The position numbers and the translations under genes are program-made. The notes under the pieces were generated by a model that searched no databases, was not told the DNA's origin, and saw only the letters and a program-made list of their open reading frames with translations. A stretch of 5,766 nucleotides of DNA from Anaerolineaceae bacterium (GTDB taxonomy: Bacteria; Planctomycetota; Phycisphaerae; FEN-1346; JAACEH01): positions 1 through 5,766 of the forward strand of contig JAACEH010000175.1 of assembly GCA_011682595.1 (NCBI GenBank). The letters run 5' to 3'. Below are positions 1 through 5,747 of this stretch, piece after piece (position 1 is the first letter of the stretch; every line of letters starts with the position of its first letter).

Positions 1-493
1 GGCCGGCCACTTCGTCCAGGGTCTCGATGACTTCGAGGCGGGCCTGGCGGGAGTGGATGACCAGGGGTTTGCCGACCCGCAGGGCCAGTTCGATGCCGCG
101 GCGCAGCACACGGCGCTGGGCCTCGCCCGGGCTGTGCTGGTAGTGGTAGTCCAGGCCGAACTCGCCGAGGCCGACGACGCAGGGCTGGGCGGCCTGGTGC
201 TCGATGACGGGCCAGTCGCGGTCGGTGATCTTGGCCGCCTCGTGCGGATGAAAGCCCACGGTCGCGTAGAGGCGCGGCGGGCGGAAGTCCGCCGGCTGCG
301 GCCCGAGGAGGGCCCGGGATTGCAGCACCTGCTCGATGGCCAGCGGGTTGGTCTCGGGCTCGGTGCCGATGTTGATGATGGCCACTACCCCGGCCTCGGC
401 GGCGCTCAGCAGCAGCTCGGGCACCCGGTCCACTAGTTTCGGAAAGTACAGGTGGGCGTGACTGTCGCAAATGGGTTGCAGCGGTTCGGTCAT
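1..493 (-). CDS. TatD-family metal-dependent hydrolase (DNase), 3' part cut off by window edge
   Basis: The first 164 codons are present and the frame is still open at base 1. The family is usually about 255-265 residues, so roughly the last 90-100 are missing. TatD proteins are cytosolic TIM-barrel phosphodiesterases with bound divalent metals, active as 3'-5' exonucleases or DNases. Visible motifs: DSHAH at residues 10-14 (metal-binding HxH), GFHPHEA at 80-86, GLGEFGLDYHY at 108-118 with metal ligand Glu111, and VIHSRQA at 145-151 with His147. All the metal-site landmarks expected in this part of the protein are intact. The ATG at 493 is preceded by GAGGT with 7 nt spacing. The gene is divergent from the HEAT/deacetylase gene across 286 bp. 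Family assignment is firm; which TatD paralogue it is, and its real substrate, cannot be told. Confidence 0.93.
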   Translation of the reverse strand, partial: MTEPLQPICDSHAHLYFPKLVDRVPELLLSAAEAGVVAIINIGTEPETNPLAIEQVLQSRALLGPQPADFRPPRLYATVGFHPHEAAKITDRDWPVIEHQAAQPCVVGLGEFGLDYHYQHSPGEAQRRVLRRGIELALRVGKPLVIHSRQARLEVIETLDEVAG

Positions 494-500
494 CTCATAA

Positions 501-505
501 ACCTC
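501..505 (-). promoter_or_regulatory. Ribosome binding site of the TatD-family gene
   Basis: On the minus strand this reads GAGGT, 7 nt before the ATG at 493. It supports that start for a gene whose other end is outside the window. No convincing -35/-10 pair was found upstream on this strand; an isolated TAATAT (minus strand of 556-561) lacks a matching -35. Confidence 0.6.
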
Positions 506-711
506 GTCGGCTCGGTGTGCCTTAAGTTCCGGATTCTCTTTCTCTTCAGGGGACCATATTACCACGGCTTGGCGTTCCTGGCTATTGGCCAGCCGTCCCT
601 GGTGGGGCTCCAATCGACAGATATCCCGAAAGGCCCCGGAAACCATGTCCGCGCGGCCCTGCACTTTCCTACGATTGCCCTGCGAGCAAGGCAAATAAGG
701 CAAATATCGCT

Positions 712-728
712 ACCGGCCGGCGGCCGGT
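712..728. other. Perfect GC hairpin in the leader of the HEAT/deacetylase gene
   Basis: ACCGGCC (712-718), spacer GGC, then GGCCGGT (722-728) form a perfect 7-bp stem. It ends 51 nt before the ATG at 780, so it would lie in the 5' leader if transcription starts upstream of it. Just before it, GGCAAATA occurs twice (690-697 and 699-706), the only AT-rich patch close to the gene and a possible promoter or protein-binding site. Function is unknown. The rest of the 494-779 spacer shows only a weak 5-bp inverted repeat (CTGGC/GCCAG, 578-592). Confidence 0.4.
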
Positions 729-763
729 GCGTTTAAGATGTTGGCGAACGAGTTCGTGAAACG

Positions 764-771
764 AAAGGAGG
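764..771 (+). promoter_or_regulatory. Strong ribosome binding site deciding the start of the lipoprotein gene
   Basis: AAAGGAGG lies 8 nt before the ATG at 780. This favours that start over the in-frame ATG at 738. The 738 start would add 14 residues including several charged ones ahead of the signal peptide and has no Shine-Dalgarno sequence at a suitable distance. Confidence 0.85.
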
Positions 772-779
772 CGGGACAG

Positions 780-2804
780 ATGAAGCAGAGTCGCGTGGTG
801 GTGCTGTTGTTTGTGGCCGTGGTTGTGCCGGTGCTGGCCGGCGGTTGCGGGCCGGCGGCGGTTGCGCGTAAACCGTGGACCGACGCTCCGGCGAAGGTGC
901 GAATCTCTGCGGCGCGGCTGCTGGCCCTGGGCAAGGATCCGGCCTCGGCCCCGTCGCTTGTGACGGCCCTGAGCGATCCCGACCCGACGGTCCGCCGCCT
1001 GGCCCTCTACGGCCTGCAGCGGATCGGTGACGCCGGAAATGCCAAGGCGATTATCCCACTGCTGAAGGACAAGGAGGTGTGGGTGCAGCGGACGGCGGCC
1101 ATCGCCCTGGGCAAACTCCGTTCGAAGGAGGTCGTGCCGCACCTGGTCAAGGCCTTGAAAGATAAGAACCTGTACGTGCGGCTGGAGGCCCTGCTGGCCC
1201 TGGGCCACATCGGCGACCCGTCGTCGCAGAAGGCGATTATTGAGGCGATGGGCAACCACAGGCTGTGGACCGAACTGGGCGTGTGGGACCAGCTGTCGGT
1301 GCTGCACGTGATTAAGCGGCCCTTCTTCACCGACCGCGAGGTGATCCCGATTCTGAAGAACCTGCTGACCTACGGCCAGTGGAAGGATCCCAGCTTCGCC
1401 AAGCTGGAGCCGTACGCCCGCAAGCGGCTCAACCTGATGATCGCCAATCGGGCGGCCGACATCCTGGCCGTGAAGTTCGGCGACGCTTCGGGTGAGAAGT
1501 TCCTGGTGGCCGGTATCGAGGGACTGTTGTACAAGGGGCGGCGCCGGGTCGACGATTACATGCAGCAGGCCTCGGCCTGGGCGGCGGCCAGGATCAAGTC
1601 GACCCGGGCGGTGCCGGCTCTGGTCAAGATGCTGGACAGCGAGTGGATCAACAACAAGCAGTACGCCATCGACGCCATGGGCGAAATCGGCGACGGGGCG
1701 GCCGTGGCGCCGCTGGAGAAGATGCTCAAGCACGAGGACGTCGGCCTGCGGCGGCATGCCCAGGCGGCGCTCAGAAAAATAGACGGCAAGACGCGGCAGG
1801 TGGACCTGAATGAACCGGCCGCCGAGATTCCGGTGATTGCCCCGAAGGACCTGAAGACTCCCGGCAACAAGCGGCCGCCGATGTTCATCTGCCTGGGCGT
1901 TGACGACTGCGTTAACATCGAGGGCCTTGAGGCGATGCTCGACGTTGTCGAGACGCTGAAGGAGCAAGGCCGGAAGGTCGGCTTTACGATGTGGGCCGCC
2001 CCGCTGTCCGGCGATCCCAAGAGCCGCGACATGCTCAAGCAGAAACTGCTCTACCAGCGGCTGTTCGACACCGGCAGCGAGATCGCCCACCACACGCTGC
2101 ACCACAACCCCGGCGGGCACAACTGGCGGTCGCTGCCGCGGGATAAACAGATTGAGGAAATCGAGGGTTGCACGCAATGGTTCCGCGACAACATCGTCGG
2201 CTTCACGCGGCCCTTCACACACAAGGGCGGCGGCGGCGGTCGCGGGGCGGCCATCGATCCGGAGTTCAGCCGCCGGCTGCTGCGAAAGCAGAAGTTCCTT
2301 TACTGGGGGCGCCGCGGCGGACATCCGAACGACCAGATGTGGCCCCAGGCGAACCCCAAGAACGGCGTCTATCAGGTCTCGACCGGTGAGTTGGACGGCA
2401 ACGCGCCGCCGGTTCACGCCCGGATCACGCGGCCCATCCGCTCGGACTACCCCGGCCAGTTCGATTACGAGGTGGCCGACGGCGTGGCCATGATGATGGC
2501 CAACTTCGATTACCGTTACAACCATCCGCGGCGGCCGATCTTCGCCGTCAACGCCTTTCACGACTGGGGCCTGAAGAGTTCGGACGACAGCATCGGCAAG
2601 CCTACGCATCGCAATGAGGCCAAAATCCTGAAAGAGTTCCTGATGGAGGTGCTGGTTCGCCAGAAGGAAAAGTACCCGGATACCCACGTGGTGACCTTTC
2701 GCCAGGTGGTCGAGTACGTGGCCTCAGGCGGCGACCTGAAGCACACCCTGGCCGTGGGCAACTGCCAGGACAGCCGCAAGGCGGTCAAGCCGGTGATCAA
2801 GTAG
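780..2804 (+). CDS. HEAT-repeat / NodB-type polysaccharide deacetylase lipoprotein
   Basis: The product has 674 residues. Residues 1-22 are a lipoprotein signal peptide (basic MKQSR, hydrophobic core, then VLAGGC with Cys23 as the likely lipidated residue), so the protein is probably exported and membrane-anchored. HEAT/PBS-lyase-like helical repeats occupy about 55-160 and 275-336, for example SDPDPTVRRLALYGLQRIGD. After a linker, residues about 366-650 resemble the NodB fold: GVDDC at 373-377 (Asp375/Asp376, motif 1), EIAHHTLHH at 434-442 (HTxxH metal pair His438/His442), GFTRPF at 474-479 (motif 3, normally RxPY) and NAFHDWG at 591-597 (late His motif). NodB enzymes remove N- or O-acyl groups from polysaccharides. 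The C-terminal domain is divergent, so the substrate is open; the HEAT part probably binds a partner or positions the enzyme. It stands alone on the plus strand. Confidence 0.88.
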   Translation: MKQSRVVVLLFVAVVVPVLAGGCGPAAVARKPWTDAPAKVRISAARLLALGKDPASAPSLVTALSDPDPTVRRLALYGLQRIGDAGNAKAIIPLLKDKEVWVQRTAAIALGKLRSKEVVPHLVKALKDKNLYVRLEALLALGHIGDPSSQKAIIEAMGNHRLWTELGVWDQLSVLHVIKRPFFTDREVIPILKNLLTYGQWKDPSFAKLEPYARKRLNLMIANRAADILAVKFGDASGEKFLVAGIEGLLYKGRRRVDDYMQQASAWAAARIKSTRAVPALVKMLDSEWINNKQYAIDAMGEIGDGAAVAPLEKMLKHEDVGLRRHAQAALRKIDGKTRQVDLNEPAAEIPVIAPKDLKTPGNKRPPMFICLGVDDCVNIEGLEAMLDVVETLKEQGRKVGFTMWAAPLSGDPKSRDMLKQKLLYQRLFDTGSEIAHHTLHHNPGGHNWRSLPRDKQIEEIEGCTQWFRDNIVGFTRPFTHKGGGGGRGAAIDPEFSRRLLRKQKFLYWGRRGGHPNDQMWPQANPKNGVYQVSTGELDGNAPPVHARITRPIRSDYPGQFDYEVADGVAMMMANFDYRYNHPRRPIFAVNAFHDWGLKSSDDSIGKPTHRNEAKILKEFLMEVLVRQKEKYPDTHVVTFRQVVEYVASGGDLKHTLAVGNCQDSRKAVKPVIK

Positions 2805-2879
2805 GAAACGTCATTGGCCGGGACGCAAGTCGGGCAAGACGGAAGGAGAACTCTTGAAAACCGAAATCATGACGGGTGG

Positions 2880-2906
2880 CATGGCGACACCGAAGGGGTC
2901 GCCATG
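2880..2906. repeat. 27-nt stem-loop, GAA-loop type, between convergent genes
   Basis: A 9-bp perfect stem, CATGGCGAC (2880-2888) with GTCGCCATG (2898-2906), encloses an A/G mismatch and a CC/GG pair around a GAA triloop. It lies between the ends of the deacetylase gene (2804) and the thyA-like gene (2937), where a bidirectional terminator would be expected, but no T-run follows on either strand. It has the same length, centre (ACCGAAGG) and outer arms as the stem-loop at 3876-3902, with compensatory differences in the stem, so it looks like one member of a dispersed palindrome family. The rest of 2805-2936 shows no other gene that I can support firmly. Confidence 0.6.
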
Positions 2907-2936
2907 AAGGACGCGCCTTAGCTTGTCGAGCGGTGC

Positions 2937-3770
2937 TCAACCTACAGCCACTTCGAGTTCGGCTTTTCGCTGAAGGATGATCTTGCGCTTGGCGTCGGGC
3001 AGGTCGGTTTCGGCGAGCATCCGCTCGGCGCCGTCGAGGAACATGGCCATGGCGAACTCGGTGGTGAAGTAACGGTCGGGCCGGTTGGCGATGCTCTTCA
3101 GGAACCCCTCGAACTCGTTGAAGTACGAGCCGTAGATGTGGAAACTGTCGGCCCCGTGGACGTAGTCGCCCACCGTCACGCCCAGCCGCTCGGCGACCAT
3201 CCGCTGCAACTCGGTGAAGGCGAACATGTTCATGAAGGCCGCCTTGAAGGCGTCGTTGGAGCGCATGTGGATGACCATGTTCAGCCTTCCGGCCTCCACG
3301 CGAAACCACATTCGCTGCAGGCAGGCCGGGTCGTTGATGCCCGTGTCGTTCCAGGCCTGCCAGGTGACCGCCTGGGCCCGCCGCGTGTGCGGCGCTTCGG
3401 CGAGTTTGTCGATCAGGGCCTCGATCTGGTCGATCGGCTCGGCGATGCCCGGCACGCGGTACTCGAACAGCCGCTCGTGGTAGGTGTACTCCCACTTGCC
3501 TTCCTCGGGGGCGATCCAGTGGTCGTGCACGCCGTAGAGGACCTCGGCCCGGTAGATCTCCAGGTCGTCCAGCCCGCCGGGGAAGGCCTTGTGAATGCGC
3601 GGCTCGGCCAGGGGGTCGGTCACGTGGATCAGCACGCAGGCGTCGCGCGACTCGGGATCGTCCGGCTTGTCGTACTCGGTCCGGAACCCCGAGCCGGTCT
3701 CCCACGTGGCCAGCACCGCCCGCTCCCAGGCCACGGGCAGCGACTTCTCCTTAATGTGAATCGTCTGCAT
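2937..3770 (-). CDS. thyA: Thymidylate synthase (ThyA) family protein, methanogen-like type
   Basis: The product has 277 residues and is predicted cytosolic. ThyA makes dTMP from dUMP using methylenetetrahydrofolate. The core matches E. coli ThyA with exact spacing: TRR at 129-131 (Arg126/127), DPAC with nucleophile Cys150 (Cys146), MRSND at 169-173 (Arg166-Ser167-x-Asp169), Asn181 (Asn177, the uracil-selecting residue) and FHIYG at 210-214 (His207/Tyr209). IDQIEALIDKL at 113-123 and YTYHERL at 95-101 are also ThyA-like. Glu76 in AEVLYG may be the catalytic glutamate. The N-terminus lacks the classical phosphate-loop motif and resembles the archaeal methanogen subclass. Departures: Leu151 replaces His147 and Ala177 the glycine after Asp169. 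The ATG at 3770 has AGGAG upstream; the longer start at 3878 lies inside a palindromic element. The fold is near certain; thymidylate synthase activity is likely but unproven. Confidence 0.85.
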   Translation of the reverse strand: MQTIHIKEKSLPVAWERAVLATWETGSGFRTEYDKPDDPESRDACVLIHVTDPLAEPRIHKAFPGGLDDLEIYRAEVLYGVHDHWIAPEEGKWEYTYHERLFEYRVPGIAEPIDQIEALIDKLAEAPHTRRAQAVTWQAWNDTGINDPACLQRMWFRVEAGRLNMVIHMRSNDAFKAAFMNMFAFTELQRMVAERLGVTVGDYVHGADSFHIYGSYFNEFEGFLKSIANRPDRYFTTEFAMAMFLDGAERMLAETDLPDAKRKIILQRKAELEVAVG

Positions 3771-3780
3771 GCGGCTACCA

Positions 3781-3785
3781 CTCCT
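3781..3785 (-). promoter_or_regulatory. Ribosome binding site of the thyA-like gene
   Basis: AGGAG on the minus strand, 10 nt before the ATG at 3770. It supports this start, where the protein opens with MQTIHIKEKSLPVAW, over the upstream ATG at 3878. The extra 36 residues of the longer form would be encoded by the stem-loop region and look unlike protein. Confidence 0.6.
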
Positions 3786-3820
3786 GATTTCATCTTCCCT
3801 GCCACGGCTGGGCGCCGAGC

Positions 3821-3913
3821 AGCGGGGTGCCATGGTCTGGCGCAGCCAGGCCATGACAAACGTTCGGGAGATGATCACGGCCTGACCTTCGGTCAGACCG
3901 TGGCACCCACGCT
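3821..3913. repeat. Composite palindromic element: two stem-loops inside an inverted-repeat pair
   Basis: Two hairpins are visible. The first is CATGGTCTGGC (3831-3841), loop GCA, GCCAGGCCATG (3845-3855), with one T/G pair. The second is CACGGCCTGACC (3876-3887), loop TTC, GGTCAGACCGTG (3891-3902), with one mismatch. They are enclosed by GGGTGCCA (3825-3832) and TGGCACCC (3901-3908), extended by AGCG (3821-3824) and CGCT (3910-3913) with one bulged A. As RNA this could fold as a three-way junction; as DNA it resembles a BIME or a very small inverted-repeat element. It lies in the 5' leader region of the thyA-like gene, ending 51 nt before that start. No direct target duplication is visible. 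Its role is unknown. Confidence 0.55.
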
Positions 3914-3964
3914 TGGGCCGACGGCGGCACTAGTTGCCTGCCGGGCTTTCGTTGTCGGTTGTCT

Positions 3965-3991
3965 GCCCGGCCGGCAAGACCGGCCGCGGGC
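3965..3991. repeat. GC-rich stem-loop with CAAGA loop just after the beta-helix stop codon
   Basis: CGGCCGG (3968-3974), loop CAAGA, CCGGCCG (3980-3986) is a perfect 7-bp stem; alternatively GCCCG (3965-3969) pairs with CGGGC (3987-3991) around a GCCGG/CCGGC stem with a 2-nt bulge. It begins 6 nt past the beta-helix stop, in reading direction, so it could slow or end transcription, but no T-run follows. The loop and stem match the palindromes at 5699-5722 and 5748-5766. Confidence 0.5.
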
Positions 3992-3997
3992 ACAACA

Positions 3998-5531
3998 TCA
4001 TTGTGGCCCAGATTCAACCTCAGACTCTAGCACCGGCAGGACGACAAAGCAACCGAAACCGATGTCCGTCGGCGGGGCGGGGTTGGCCGATTTGCCGACC
4101 ACCTTCGCCGGCTCGGGCCCGGTCATGGGCAGCATCACGGCGGTCTGCCCTTTGCGCCAGGTGCCCTCGACGACCGGGGGGCCGTAAAAGTTTCGGGCGC
4201 TGACCACCTTGAACTTCCGGCCGGCCTCCAGCACACTGCTCAGGTCAACCTCCACCTTCTCTTTGCGGTCCCAGTTGTAGACGACCACGTGTCCGCGGCC
4301 CTGCTCGTAGCGGTTCGGCCGCACCACCACCTTGAGGCCGGTCGGCAGGTTGCCGTTGAAGTGGCTGCCGGCGTCGAGTTTGGTGGTCTTGCGCCAATCG
4401 GCGTACTCGATCCCCGAGCCCTGCTGTTGGCGGTATATGGCCAGTGGAAACCACGCTCCCTCGGCGAAGAAGTAGTTGTTCCGCCGCCAGGTGTAGGCCC
4501 CGAAGCCGACGTCCTTGGGCAGCCAGAGGTGAACCATCGTCACTTTGCAGATAAACGTGTTGCCGGTGACCTCGAGCGACCTGAAGTTGAGTATCTGCGA
4601 CGCCCCGACAACGTAGTTGCCCGTGAAGACCAGGTCGCCGTTCTCTCTCGGGCGGCCGATCTGCACGCTGGTCGCGGCGCTGCCGGTGTGACGCAGAAAG
4701 TTGTCCTTGACGACGATCCCCTTCGGCCGGCCGGCTCAGCGAACCGATCAGCATGTTCCGCCGCCGCCGCTGTCCGTGGGCCAGCACACCGTTGTCGAAG
4801 GCGATGTTGCCCTCGATGTGCAGGTTGCTGACCGGGGCCATGCGGCTGGCGGCATGGAGCCCGCAAGCGAAGTTGTTAAACAGGATGTTATCGACGATGT
4901 GCTTGGCGCCCTTGCCGTTCTGGACGTCGATCCCGTGGCCGAAGCCGCCCACCGGACTGTCCCACCCGTTGTAATAAATGATGCAACCGTAAACTTCCGT
5001 GTCGGCGGCCCGACTGCGCAGTTCCAGCCCGTTGCCCGCGTCGTGGACCACCAGGTTCAGCAGCCGGACGTTGTCGCCGGTCACCATCATGCCGGCCATG
5101 CGCCGCAGGTCGCCCGGCCAACTGGTCGTGCGGCGGCTGTTGCGCCGCAGGTCGGAGTTGGTCAACTCCAGGTCGCGCCAGATGGTCCAGGCCCCACGGA
5201 CGGTCAGGGCGGCCTTCCTGAACCCCCCTCCGTCGATCGTCGCCCGCCGGCCGGGAATGCCGCGGATGGTGATCGGCCGCTGCCGGGTGCCGCTGATGTT
5301 GCAGTTGAACATGCCGCGATAGGTTCCGCCGCCCAGGGCGATCGTGTCGCCCGGCGCCGCGGGACTGGTCTTGGCCGACAGCACCGTGGCCAGGTCAAGC
5401 GGCGAGTCCGGCCGGCCCTGGCCCTCCGGCGATCCGTCCGGCGAGACATAGTGAATCTCCGCCTGTGCCAGTGGCGCCGACAGGGCGACCAGCAAGGCCG
5501 CCGCAAGAAGTTGTCCCAGCGTATTTGTCAT
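3998..5531 (-). CDS. Secreted right-handed parallel beta-helix protein, interrupted by a frameshift
   Basis: The gene starts at ATG 5531 with a signal peptide (residues 1-24, cleavage probably after LAQA). IHYVSPDGS then opens a pectate-lyase-like region typical of DUF1565/NosD-type beta-helix proteins: GDTIALGGGTYRG at 61-73, GMMVTGDNVRLLNLVVHD at 147-164 and NGLELRSRAADTEVYGCIIY at 167-186. Near 4724-4735 the frame breaks; sensible sequence (PKGIVVKDNFLRH...) resumes one base over and reaches the stop at 3998. Removing one base gives 510 residues. About 400-495 look like a separate beta-rich domain (GHVVVYNWDRKEKVEV). Unrepaired, the first frame ends at 4245 after an Arg/Gln-rich tail and is probably non-functional. 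A role in binding or cutting an extracellular polysaccharide is inferred; no catalytic residues could be assigned. No Shine-Dalgarno sequence precedes the start, and an in-frame stop at 5538-5540 rules out an earlier one. Confidence 0.82.
4724..4735 (-). other. Frameshift site in the beta-helix gene
   Basis: The tract CGGCCGGCCGGC is where the two coherent reading frames meet. Upstream codons read ...LIGSLSR; downstream codons read PKGIVVKDN in the frame one base later. The full span from 5531 to 3998 is 1534 nt, one more than a multiple of three, which fits one extra base in the repeated CCGG (two lost bases is the alternative). No slippery heptamer typical of programmed frameshifting is seen. 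A sequencing or assembly error or a recent mutation is likelier. Confidence 0.75.
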
Positions 5532-5626
5532 CAGCAGTTATAGTGGTCGTTCATTCCCGGGTTCCGCCGCAGGGCCAGCCGCCCTCGCCGCACGGGATTG
5601 GCGCGAATCAGGTCGGCATCGGCCAT
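5531..5626 (-). CDS. Possible 31-residue leader ORF overlapping the beta-helix start
   Basis: The ATG at 5626 opens a 31-codon frame, MADADLIRANPVRRGRLAL followed by RRNPGMNDHYNC, whose TGA stop shares its last base with the ATG of the beta-helix gene (TGATG). Such a junction allows translational coupling, which would help because the downstream gene lacks its own ribosome binding site. About 24 of 30 sense codons after the ATG end in G or C, as in the neighbouring genes. Against it: no Shine-Dalgarno sequence lies before 5626, a stop codon sits two codons upstream, and I recognise no family. It may be a chance frame. Confidence 0.3.
   Translation of the reverse strand: MADADLIRANPVRRGRLALRRNPGMNDHYNC
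5537..5542 (-). promoter_or_regulatory. Possible -10 box directly before the beta-helix start
   Basis: The minus strand reads TATAAC, 5 nt before the ATG at 5531, a five-of-six match to the sigma-70 -10 box. Transcription starting at the usual distance would begin at or next to the start codon, giving a leaderless message and explaining the missing ribosome binding site. No good -35 is present (GGAACC at 17-bp spacing). It competes with the leader-ORF explanation. Confidence 0.25.
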
Positions 5627-5698
5627 GGGTTAATGATAGTCAATCGTTCATGGCCAGGCAAGCGTGGACCAGGCCACCCCGCCTTTCTTGCCCTGTGG

Positions 5699-5722
5699 CA
5701 CGGCCGGCCTTGTCCGGCCGTG
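5699..5722. repeat. Palindrome with CACGG/CCGTG arms, CAAG-type loop
   Basis: CACGGCCGG (5699-5707) pairs perfectly with CCGGCCGTG (5714-5722) around CCTTGT; the other strand has loop ACAAGG. The stem core is the same as at 3968-3986. It lies about 170 bp upstream of the beta-helix start. Nothing coding is evident in 5627-5766; this stretch is made of such palindromes and related words (CATGGCCAGGC at 5650-5660, CAAGCGTGG at 5659-5667, the latter also on the minus strand at 3907-3915). Confidence 0.5.
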
Positions 5723-5747
5723 GCGAATGCTCCATGGCTCCTGGCCA

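Noticed and set aside
556..561. TAATAT on the minus strand as a -10 box for the TatD gene.
   Set aside because: No acceptable -35 hexamer at 16-18 bp; a single AT-rich hexamer is too weak to call.
738..779. Earlier ATG for the HEAT/deacetylase gene.
   Set aside because: It would put charged residues ahead of a good lipoprotein signal and ignore the AAAGGAGG placed for the ATG at 780.
669..2687. A 672-codon open frame on the minus strand opposite the deacetylase gene.
   Set aside because: It mirrors the codon phase of a GC-rich gene. The plus-strand frame has a signal peptide, HEAT repeats, NodB motifs and a strong ribosome binding site; the antisense translation is His/Arg/Gln/Val-rich without recognisable domains.
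2880..2906. The stem-loop as a standard rho-independent terminator.
   Set aside because: No run of T follows on either strand, and its match to another stem-loop upstream of the thyA-like gene fits a dispersed repeat better.
2797..3705. A 302-codon minus-strand frame overlapping the thyA-like gene in another phase.
   Set aside because: Arg/Pro/Ala-rich out-of-phase translation of the real gene.
3771..3878. N-terminal extension of the thyA-like protein to an ATG at 3878.
   Set aside because: The 36 extra residues are encoded by the stem-loop element; the ATG at 3770 has AGGAG upstream and starts where family homology is expected to begin.
3138..4187. A 349-codon plus-strand open frame across the thyA-like gene and the following spacer.
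   Set aside because: It is antisense to a protein with an intact ThyA active site and crosses the palindromic spacer and the end of the beta-helix gene; no domain is recognisable.
4724..4735. Programmed ribosomal frameshifting in the beta-helix gene.
   Set aside because: No slippery heptamer and no clear stimulatory structure positioned for it; the repeated CCGG is a more likely place for an indel or sequencing error.
4701..5543. A 280-codon plus-strand open frame opposite the beta-helix gene.
   Set aside because: The minus strand encodes a signal peptide and beta-helix repeats; the plus-strand product is low-complexity Val/Ala/Arg/Pro.
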